A DNA stretch of 12,800 bases, from assembly GCA_900545725.1 (NCBI GenBank), contig URAI01000070.1:1-12800 (forward strand), given 5' to 3'. Under the pieces are notes generated by a model, which was given only the letters and a program-made list of their open reading frames with translations, had not been told where the DNA came from and ran no database searches. Numbering within the stretch: position 1 is the first letter of the stretch; each line of letters starts with the position of its first letter. This stretch comes from an uncultured Eubacterium sp. GTDB taxonomy: Bacteria; Bacillota; Clostridia; Lachnospirales; Lachnospiraceae. Below are positions 7,974-12,800 of the stretch, one piece after another. Made by a program: the position numbers and the translations under genes.

Positions 7974-8936
7974 ATGAAGATTAATACGGTTGCAATTATA
8001 GGAGCTGGAGCAATTGGTGCATATTTTGTATGGGGCTTAGGCGGAAAATTAAAAGACAATCTGTGGATAATTGCCGATGGAAAAAGAAAGGACAGGCTTG
8101 AAAAAGAAGGTCTTATAATTAATGGTAAAAGATATGCATTAAATGTAAGGACACCACAGGAAGCGAAGGGAGCAGATGTGCTTCTTATAGCAACTAAATA
8201 TGGTGCATTACATGATATACTTGATGATGTTTCATTAATTGCAGATGAACATACAATTGTAATGAGTCTTTTAAATGGCGTTGACAGCGAGGCAATATTA
8301 GCTGAAAGAATTAATAAGAATCAGATAATATATTCATTTATGAAGATAGCTTCGCAGCGTGTAGGAAATAAGATAACATTTGATGGACCTTCAACACAGG
8401 GAATATTTTTTGGAGAAGAAAAACCAAAGGCTTGTAAAACTTGTGATGAAAAAATTAACAGTTATAATGATACAGACAGAATAAATGCACTTATAGAGCT
8501 TTTTTCAGATACCAGACTTAATTATAAGGTATGTGATGATATTCAGCGTGAGATGTGGTTTAAATATGCATTAAATGTAAGCAAAAACCAGCCACAGGCA
8601 ATTATTAACTGTGGGGTAGGGGCGTATGAGGACAGTAAGTATGTGGCATTTATATCAGAAAAACTTCGTGATGAGGTAGTTGCAGTAGCGGCGGCAAATG
8701 GGGTTGATATATCAGAAGCAGAAAGCAATATGGCAAAGGGCAGTAAGACATTAAAGTCAGCAAGATATTCTACTCTTCAGGATTTGGATGCAGGCAGGCA
8801 TACTGAGGTTGACATGTTTGCAGGAGCTATGGTGCGAATGGGAAAAGAGCTTGGAATTGCAACGCCTTATAATGAATATACATACAATGCAATCAAGGCA
8901 ATAGAAGAAAGAAATGATGGAAAGTTCAATTATTAA
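7974..8936 (+). CDS. 2-dehydropantoate 2-reductase (ketopantoate reductase) family protein
   Basis: NADPH-dependent dehydrogenase of the PanE/ApbA family; the type enzyme reduces ketopantoate to pantoate for coenzyme A synthesis. The 320 residues show an N-terminal Rossmann nucleotide site (AIIGAGAIGAYF, 7-18), NGV (101-103) in the domain linker, and a helical C-terminal domain with the expected catalytic lysine (Lys197, in MWFKYALN) and glutamate (Glu278, in GRHTEVD), followed by the family's GIATPYN (294-300). No panB or panC is nearby, and the family contains paralogues acting on other 2-oxo acids, so I give the family rather than the symbol panE. A variable insert with two cysteines (CKTC, 154-157) lies mid-protein. 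GGAGGT (7957-7962) precedes the ATG by 11 bases. The SseB-like gene follows after 52 bases. Confidence 0.85.
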   Translation: MKINTVAIIGAGAIGAYFVWGLGGKLKDNLWIIADGKRKDRLEKEGLIINGKRYALNVRTPQEAKGADVLLIATKYGALHDILDDVSLIADEHTIVMSLLNGVDSEAILAERINKNQIIYSFMKIASQRVGNKITFDGPSTQGIFFGEEKPKACKTCDEKINSYNDTDRINALIELFSDTRLNYKVCDDIQREMWFKYALNVSKNQPQAIINCGVGAYEDSKYVAFISEKLRDEVVAVAAANGVDISEAESNMAKGSKTLKSARYSTLQDLDAGRHTEVDMFAGAMVRMGKELGIATPYNEYTYNAIKAIEERNDGKFNY

Positions 8937-8988
8937 TAAATGCTGATTTAAAAACCAGCATAATAGCAGTATAACATGGAGATAACAT

Positions 8989-9435
8989 ATGACTAGAAAT
9001 AATTTGGATAATAATAGTAATGTCAATATGGATGAAGGCCTTATTGGAAATGAAAAGATAGAAGAAGCTATAAAAGTATTACAGGCAGAGCCGTCAGAAG
9101 AAATGCTTGCACATACGCTTACTATTATAAGAAGACGTATGAAGGAAGCAGGACAGTTTATCATAGCAGTGGATGCACCAAAAGAAGCAGGAAGAATAAA
9201 TATACAGTCAGTAAAGACAGAGGATGGCAGGCTTTGGTGGATGGCATTTACAGGATTTGAAGAAGAATTAAAAGGTGCTGACAGCATTAAGTCAACATTT
9301 TTAACGGATATTGATAAGATGTTTAAAGAAGCGCTTAATGTTGATGGAATTGAAGGAATTATAATTAATCCATGGAACAGAACAATAATGTTAAATAAAC
9401 AGCTTATAAAGATAATTCTAGGTGATGGTGTATGA
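8989..9435 (+). CDS. SseB-like N-terminal-domain protein
   Basis: Small soluble protein of 148 residues with no signal peptide or membrane segment. After a polar, Asn-rich start (1-20) and a helical segment (21-55), the pattern FIIAVDAP (57-64), EDGRLWWMAFTGFEEEL (78-94) and GIEGIIINPWNRTIMLNKQLIKIIL (from 120) resembles the SseB N-terminal domain family: beta strands, an FT-plus-EL stretch, and a closing INPW before the last helix. The biochemical role of this family in Firmicutes is not established, so no function is claimed. GGAGA (8978-8982) lies 6 bases before the ATG. It probably shares a transcript with the dehydrogenase upstream; the gap holds only a 6-bp hairpin (ATGCTG 8940-8945 / CAGCAT 8956-8961) without a T tract. 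Confidence 0.7.
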   Translation: MTRNNLDNNSNVNMDEGLIGNEKIEEAIKVLQAEPSEEMLAHTLTIIRRRMKEAGQFIIAVDAPKEAGRINIQSVKTEDGRLWWMAFTGFEEELKGADSIKSTFLTDIDKMFKEALNVDGIEGIIINPWNRTIMLNKQLIKIILGDGV

Positions 9436-9494
9436 CAATTATACAGGCTTATAAAGTGTTACTACAGATATCTTATGCAAAGACTTCATACTGA
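9432..9494 (+). CDS. possible 20-residue coupled small ORF
   Basis: The SseB-like gene's stop codon overlaps a new ATG (ATGA, 9432-9435). AGGTGA (9420-9425), a good ribosome site, lies 6 bases upstream. The frame runs for 20 codons (MTIIQAYKVLLQISYAKTSY) to TGA at 9492-9494. The arrangement is that of translational coupling, but the peptide resembles nothing I know and may be the cut-off start of a lost gene. It ends before the terminator-like hairpin. Confidence 0.2.
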   Translation: MTIIQAYKVLLQISYAKTSY

Positions 9495-9514
9495 TTCTGC
9501 TGGATTTAAAAATA

Positions 9515-9547
9515 AAGGAATGTGTGATAATAAGCACATTCCTTATT
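9515..9547 (+). terminator. probable terminator after the SseB-like gene
   Basis: AAGGAATGTG (9515-9524) and CACATTCCTT (9535-9544) form a perfect 10-bp stem with a 10-base loop; a single bulge lets it extend to AAT/ATT. The tail (ATTCTGTT) is only moderately T-rich. It lies 80 bases past the gene's stop and before the fab promoter. Confidence 0.55.
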
Positions 9548-9597
9548 CTGTTACACAGGTAAATGAGGCTTATGAGCTTCTATATAAGAAAAGCGGT

Positions 9598-9627
9598 AAA
9601 AGGCATTCAGGTAATAACATGCCTTTT
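9598..9627. repeat. inverted repeat / hairpin, possibly a second terminator
   Basis: AAAAGGCAT (9598-9606) pairs perfectly with ATGCCTTTT (9619-9627) around a 12-base loop. A-rich on one arm and T-rich on the other, it could terminate transcripts from either side, but no clean T run follows on the + strand. Confidence 0.35.
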
Positions 9628-9792
9628 GTATGTGATAAGACATTTCCTGAAAGTATAAATATGCAGATCTTTTGATATGAAAAAGGCAGCAGAGCTGACC
9701 CACGGATTAAGACAGGCTTTGCAAGCGAATCTCAAATCTTTTATTAATATTCGTTTGAATATTTCAGAATAAAAAAATACCCATAAAAATAC

Positions 9793-9805
9793 TTTGAAGT
9801 TCAAA
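9793..9805. promoter_or_regulatory. upstream TTTGAA-G-TTCAAA palindrome (candidate operator)
   Basis: Perfect 13-base palindrome, TTTGAA-G-TTCAAA, ending 6 bases before the -35 box of the fab promoter. It shares the TTTGA...TCAAA half-sites of the stronger operator at the start point; the two centres are 56 bases apart. It could be an auxiliary site for the same regulator. Confidence 0.4.
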
Positions 9806-9811
9806 ATACTC

Positions 9812-9840
9812 TTGACAAATTCTTAATTATAGTTTATAAC
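9812..9840 (+). promoter_or_regulatory. sigma-A promoter of the fab operon
   Basis: TTGACA (9812-9817), a 17-base spacer and TATAAC (9835-9840) make a strong housekeeping promoter, one base from consensus. Transcription would start near 9847, giving a leader of about 145 nt before fabH. It is the only good promoter between the SseB-like gene and fabH, and probably drives fabH-acpP-fabK-fabD and whatever follows. Confidence 0.85.
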
Positions 9841-9842
9841 AT

Positions 9843-9867
9843 ATATAGTTTGATATTCAAACAATAT
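9843..9867. promoter_or_regulatory. FabT-like operator over the fab transcription start
   Basis: The core GTTTGA-TAT-TCAAAC (9848-9862) is a perfect inverted repeat. It extends on both sides with ATAT, with one mismatched pair (A9847/A9863). It resembles the TTTGA/TCAAA palindromes bound by FabT, the MarR-family repressor of fatty-acid synthesis in streptococci and lactococci. It starts 3 bases after the -10 box, so it covers the expected start point, a classical repressor position. The regulator's identity is inferred from the motif and the operon. Confidence 0.6.
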
Positions 9868-9931
9868 GAAAATCAAATCATTAAACAAAGCTTTTGTTGA
9901 TGAGCAAAACGATAGCTTTTGATGACAGAAG

Positions 9932-9955
9932 TAAAATCGCTTGTGGGTGATTTTA
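9932..9955 (+). promoter_or_regulatory. hairpin in the fabH leader
   Basis: TAAAATC (9932-9938) pairs with GATTTTA (9949-9955), and inner pairs (two of them G-U) extend this to 10 bp with a UGUG loop. No free T run follows, so it is not a plain terminator. It could affect leader stability or access to the weak fabH ribosome site 30 bases downstream. Upstream of it, AGCTTTTG-GATGA-like repeats occur at 9889-9904 and 9914-9925. Confidence 0.35.
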
Positions 9956-9992
9956 TCTGCATCTTAACAATGAAGCTTAGAAATGGGGATTA

Positions 9993-10913
9993 ATGTGTAC
10001 TAGAATTATAGGAACAGGGAGTTATATACCAAAAAAGGTTATAACTAATGATGATTTATCCCTCACACTTGATACAAGTGATGCATGGATAAGCACAAGA
10101 ACAGGTATACATAACCGACATATAGCGGAAGGAATGACATCATCAGATATGGCATATATGGCTGCAAGGAGAGCAGTTGATGACAGTGGACTTAATCCGG
10201 CAGATATAGATGTGATAATCGTTGCAACATCCAGTCCGGATTATGCATTTCCAAGTACAGCGGCACTTGTCCAGGCAAAGCTGGAAGCCGTTAATGCAGC
10301 GTGTTTTGATATAAGCGCGGCATGTACCGGCTTTATATATGCATACAGTATTGCACAAGGATATATAGCCGGAGGAATGTATAAGAATATTCTTATCATA
10401 GGCACAGAGGTAATGTCAGAACATGTGGACTGGAAAGACAGAAGCGTGTGCGTGTTATTTGGTGATGGAGCCGGTGCAGCCATGCTTACGGCTGATAAAG
10501 ATAATTTAAGCAGTGTGATGATTCACAGTGATGGAAGCCGTGGAAATGTACTTACCTGTGGAAAAGATAATATTTTTATGGATGGTCAGGAAGTATTTAA
10601 GTTTGCAGTAAAGACAGTGCCGATGTCAATACAGGATATTCTTAATAAGGAGCATATAAGAGCAGATGATGTAGGAATGTACATATTGCATCAGGCTAAT
10701 CAGAGAATTATACAGGCAGTGTCAAAAAGACTGGGCATAAGTATGGAAAAATTTCCGATGAATATGCAGGAATATGGTAATACCTCGGCGGCAAGCATAC
10801 CAATTCTTCTTGATGAATTAAACAGAAATAACAGACTTGTAAGAGATGAGCTTATAGTTATGTCAGGCTTTGGTGCAGGTCTTAGCTGGGGCAGTATCGT
10901 GCTTAACTGGTAG
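9993..10913 (+). CDS. fabH: beta-ketoacyl-ACP synthase III
   Basis: Cytoplasmic condensing enzyme that starts type II fatty-acid synthesis by joining an acyl-CoA primer to malonyl-ACP. The 306 residues are slightly shorter than many FabH proteins but carry the complete Cys-His-Asn triad: Cys111 in DISAACTGF, His233 in ILHQANQR and Asn263 in YGNTSAAS. The N-terminal RIIGTGSYIPKKVITNDDL (4-22) and WISTRTGI (32-39), which includes CoA-contacting residues, are typical, as is the C-terminal SGFGAGLSWG. The ATG at 9993 is fixed by the family's start, but its ribosome site is poor: GGGGA (9985-9989) is only 3 bases away. A 7-codon frame (9970-9993) ends in TAA overlapping this ATG (TAATG), so coupling is possible. 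First gene of the fab operon, under the promoter at 9812. Confidence 0.97.
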   Translation: MCTRIIGTGSYIPKKVITNDDLSLTLDTSDAWISTRTGIHNRHIAEGMTSSDMAYMAARRAVDDSGLNPADIDVIIVATSSPDYAFPSTAALVQAKLEAVNAACFDISAACTGFIYAYSIAQGYIAGGMYKNILIIGTEVMSEHVDWKDRSVCVLFGDGAGAAMLTADKDNLSSVMIHSDGSRGNVLTCGKDNIFMDGQEVFKFAVKTVPMSIQDILNKEHIRADDVGMYILHQANQRIIQAVSKRLGISMEKFPMNMQEYGNTSAASIPILLDELNRNNRLVRDELIVMSGFGAGLSWGSIVLNW

Positions 10914-11005
10914 GCTGTTATCATACTACAATATAAAGATGAGTAACACACAGCTATATTTAACAGATTAAAAAATTAATAAAAATGAAATGGAGATTAA
11001 AAATT

Positions 11006-11239
11006 ATGTTAGAAAAAATGAGAGAAATTATTGCAGAACAGTTAAACGTTGATGTTGATAAGGTAAAGGCAGAGTCAAATTTTAAAGAGGACTTAAATGC
11101 TGATTCACTTGATTTATTTGAACTTGTGATGTCACTTGAAGACGAATATTCAGTTGAAATTCCATCAGAGGATCTTGAAAAATTAGTTACTGTAAAGGAT
11201 GTATGTGATTATCTTACAGCTAAAGGTGTTACAGCATAA
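11006..11239 (+). CDS. acpP: acyl carrier protein
   Basis: Small acidic carrier of growing acyl chains; its phosphopantetheine arm is attached to the serine of the DSLD motif (Ser34, within NADSLDLFELVMSLEDEY). With 77 residues it has standard ACP length and four-helix pattern, starting MLEKMREIIAEQL and ending in the usual TVKDVCDYL helix. I chose ATG 11006 because GGAGA (10992-10996) lies 9 bases upstream. An in-frame ATG at 10985 would add 7 basic residues (MKWRLKI) foreign to the family and would include the ribosome site in the coding frame. It lies 92 bases after fabH and 102 before fabK, wide gaps for an operon but common around acpP. The pair TGTTA/TAACA (around 10915-10955) may form a loose hairpin in the first gap. 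Confidence 0.97.
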   Translation: MLEKMREIIAEQLNVDVDKVKAESNFKEDLNADSLDLFELVMSLEDEYSVEIPSEDLEKLVTVKDVCDYLTAKGVTA

Positions 11240-11341
11240 TATGTGAAATTATAAAAGTTAAGAATTTCTTAATTCTAATTTTTATCTGATATGAAGATTT
11301 ACATACACGGTATGATTACAAGATTAATGATTTAGAAAGGC

Positions 11342-12292
11342 ATGGTTGTTAAATTGAAATCCAGAATCAGTGAATTATTAAAAATAGAATATCCAATTAT
11401 TCAGGGAGGAATGGCATGGGTTGCCAATGCTCAGCTTGCAGCTAATGTTTCAAAGGCTGGAGGAATAGGTTTTATCGGGGCTGCCAATGCACCTGCTGAA
11501 TGGGTAAGAGAACAGATTCATATTGCCAGACAGATAACGGATAAGCCGGTTGGTGTTAATATTATGCTTCTTAGTGATTATGCAGATGATGTGGCAGAGG
11601 TTGTTACAGAAGAAAAGGTTGAAGCTGTAACTACAGGAGCAGGCAATCCTGCAAAGTACATGTCAAAGTGGAAGGAAGCCGGCATAAAGGTCATGCCGGT
11701 TGTCGCCTCAGTAGCACTGGCAAGAATGATGGAGAGGGCAGGAGCTGATGCAGTTATTGCAGAAGGTATGGAATCAGGTGGGCATATAGGTGAGCTTACA
11801 ACCATGACACTTGTTCCACAGGTAGTAAGTGCGGTAAATATTCCGGTTGTTGCAGCGGGCGGCATAGCGGACGGAAGAGGCATGGCGGCAGCGTTTATGC
11901 TTGGTGCAGAAGCCGTACAGCTTGGTACACGTTTCATAGTTGCCAAAGAATCAACAGTAAGTGATGAGTATAAAAAAAGAGTGCTTAAAGCCAAAGATAT
12001 TGATTCTACAATTACAGGAAGCAGTGTAGGGCATCCTATACGTTCACTTAGAAATTCTATGACAAGAGAATATCAGCGCCTTGAAAAAGAAGGCGTAGAA
12101 TTTGAAAAGCTGGAGAGAATGACCCTTGGTTCGTTAAGACGTGCTGTTATCGATGGCGATATAATGAATGGTACTGTTATGGCAGGTCAGATTGCCGGAA
12201 TGGTAAATAAAGAACAGACTTGTAGGGAAATTATAACAGAAATGACTACGGAAGCTGAGGCAGTTATAAGACAGGTATATGGCCGTATATAG
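11342..12292 (+). CDS. fabK: enoyl-ACP reductase II (FMN, FabK type)
   Basis: Flavoprotein that reduces trans-2-enoyl-ACP with NAD(P)H, the last step of each elongation round. It is unrelated to FabI and insensitive to triclosan. The 316 residues form a TIM barrel of the nitronate monooxygenase/FabK superfamily, with YPIIQGGMAWVA (17-28), GVNIML (71-76), GAGNP (99-103), the conserved EGMESGGHIGE (141-151) and the FMN phosphate region AAGGIADGRGMAAAFMLGAEAVQLGTRF, from 171. The operon context selects FabK over nitronate monooxygenase. The start is uncertain. ATG 11342 has AGAAAGG (11334-11340) only 1 base away, whereas in-frame TTG 11354 gives MKSRISELL, the usual family start, at 13 bases. 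I keep the ATG coordinate. Confidence 0.93.
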   Translation: MVVKLKSRISELLKIEYPIIQGGMAWVANAQLAANVSKAGGIGFIGAANAPAEWVREQIHIARQITDKPVGVNIMLLSDYADDVAEVVTEEKVEAVTTGAGNPAKYMSKWKEAGIKVMPVVASVALARMMERAGADAVIAEGMESGGHIGELTTMTLVPQVVSAVNIPVVAAGGIADGRGMAAAFMLGAEAVQLGTRFIVAKESTVSDEYKKRVLKAKDIDSTITGSSVGHPIRSLRNSMTREYQRLEKEGVEFEKLERMTLGSLRRAVIDGDIMNGTVMAGQIAGMVNKEQTCREIITEMTTEAEAVIRQVYGRI

Positions 12293-12373
12293 GATTAAAG
12301 AAAATTAGGATGTGTGATGCTTGTAAAGTTTTTGGGGCATCTAAAAATAATTGATATAAAATGGAGAGTATTA

Positions 12374-12800
12374 ATGGGTAAGACTGTATTTATGTTTCCT
12401 GGACAGGGTGTACAGCATACCGGAATGGGAAAATCTTTTTATGATAATTATCCTGACAGCAGACAGCTCTATAAAAAGGCATCTGAGGTTACAGGACTTG
12501 ATATTGAAAAACTTATATTTGAAGAAAATGACTTGTTAGATAAAACAGAATATACACAGATTGCATTATATACAACAGAGATGGCCATGCTTGAAGCAGT
12601 TAAGACAAAGATTACATCAGATGTCAATATAGGACTTTCACTTGGAGAGTACGGAGCAGTTACAGCAGGTGGTGCAATAAGTTTTGAAGATGCCTGCAGT
12701 GTTGTAAGGCAGAGGGGAATATTTATGGAAATGGAAGTGCCAAAAGGTGCAGGCGCTATGGCAGCAGCCGTCGGCAACTCCTGCTATATCCGGATTAAAG
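12374..12800 (+). CDS. fabD: malonyl-CoA:ACP transacylase, N-terminal part (runs off the window)
   Basis: Transfers malonyl from CoA to ACP, supplying FabH and the elongating synthases. About 142 codons are present; full-length FabD is near 310. The start MGKTVFMFPGQGVQHTGMG shows the family's FPGQG loop (8-12). The nucleophile elbow is GLSLGEY (87-93) with catalytic Ser89; it has Leu where many FabD proteins have His in GHSxGE, a variant I believe is common in clostridia. Arg114 in VVRQRGIFME fits the malonyl-carboxylate arginine, followed by PKGAGAMAAAVG. GGAG (12363-12366) lies 7 bases before the ATG, and the gene follows fabK after 81 bases. The frame is open at the window edge, with no sign of damage. 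fabG and fabF are expected next from conserved order. Confidence 0.96.
   Translation, partial: MGKTVFMFPGQGVQHTGMGKSFYDNYPDSRQLYKKASEVTGLDIEKLIFEENDLLDKTEYTQIALYTTEMAMLEAVKTKITSDVNIGLSLGEYGAVTAGGAISFEDACSVVRQRGIFMEMEVPKGAGAMAAAVGNSCYIRIK

Larger units (their letters stand above)
9436..9992 (+). other. long gene-free interval and fab operon control region
   Basis: No convincing protein gene lies in these 557 bases. A 66-codon frame (9475-9675) lacks a ribosome site and spans two hairpins, and a 31-codon frame (9677-9772) also lacks one. In order the interval holds a terminator-like hairpin (9515-9544), a second hairpin (9598-9627), a GC-richer foldable patch (about 9685-9734), three short palindromes (9746-9763, 9793-9805, 9843-9867), the fab promoter (9812-9840) and a leader of about 145 nt with a hairpin. 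In related fab clusters the fabT repressor gene often sits just upstream of fabH; it is not present here. Confidence 0.6.

Noticed and set aside
9475..9675. 66-codon open frame on the + strand
   Set aside because: There is no ribosome site before its ATG. It spans a 10-bp terminator-like hairpin and a 9-bp hairpin, and the product looks like no known family.
9607..9804. 65-codon open frame on the - strand across the gene-free interval
   Set aside because: It runs across hairpins and the palindromes upstream of fabH, with no supporting signals. It is better explained as chance.
11250..11285. Terminator between acpP and fabK (AGAATT/AATTCT followed by ATTTTT)
   Set aside because: It is only a 6-bp AT stem with mismatches outside, inside an operon of conserved order. 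At most it is a weak attenuator or processing site.
12326..12352. Hairpin GATGC/GCATC before fabD
   Set aside because: It has a five-pair stem with a long loop. This is not distinguishable from chance.

Overview
This window looks like the chromosome of a low-GC, motile, anaerobic Firmicute, most likely a Lachnospiraceae-type clostridium. The evidence is AT-rich intergenic DNA, purine-rich Shine-Dalgarno sequences, AGA/AGG arginine and CTT/TTA leucine codons in most genes, a membrane chemoreceptor, and a type II fatty-acid cluster that uses FabK as enoyl-ACP reductase. The species cannot be read from the sequence. All genes I can support lie on the + strand.

Layout. (1) 1-2049: a near-perfect consensus promoter, aspS (aspartyl-tRNA synthetase) and a terminator hairpin. 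(2) 2050-4837: a promoter with an 18-bp palindrome in its spacer, a large methyl-accepting chemotaxis protein with an unusual acidic cytoplasmic N-terminal tail, and a terminator. (3) 4838-6387: glyA (serine hydroxymethyltransferase), about 220 bp with no recognisable gene, and a strong terminator. (4) 6388-7863: a MATE-family transporter whose codon use differs from all its neighbours, suggesting later acquisition. (5) 7864-9547: a ketopantoate-reductase-family dehydrogenase and a small SseB-like protein, probably co-transcribed, followed by a terminator-like hairpin. (6) 9436-9992: 557 bp without a convincing gene. It holds hairpins, a GC-richer foldable patch and the control region of the fatty-acid operon: a TTGACA-N17-TATAAC promoter flanked by TTTGA/TCAAA-type palindromes. 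(7) 9993-12800: fabH, acpP, fabK and the first part of fabD, which runs off the window.

How the genes work together. fabD loads malonyl onto ACP (acpP), fabH condenses malonyl-ACP with an acyl-CoA primer to start chains, and fabK does the last reduction of each elongation round. The order fabH-acpP-fabK-fabD matches the streptococcal and clostridial fab cluster. There the MarR-family repressor FabT is usually encoded just upstream. Here no fabT is present in the window, yet a FabT-like operator sits on the fabH transcription start. aspS and glyA are housekeeping genes. The chemoreceptor, transporter, dehydrogenase and SseB-like protein are separate units with no clear link to fatty-acid synthesis. 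I found no mobile-element gene, CRISPR array, tRNA or rRNA, and no clearly novel multi-gene system. The most interesting material is regulatory (9740-9992 and 2070-2168), plus the chemoreceptor's N-terminal tail.
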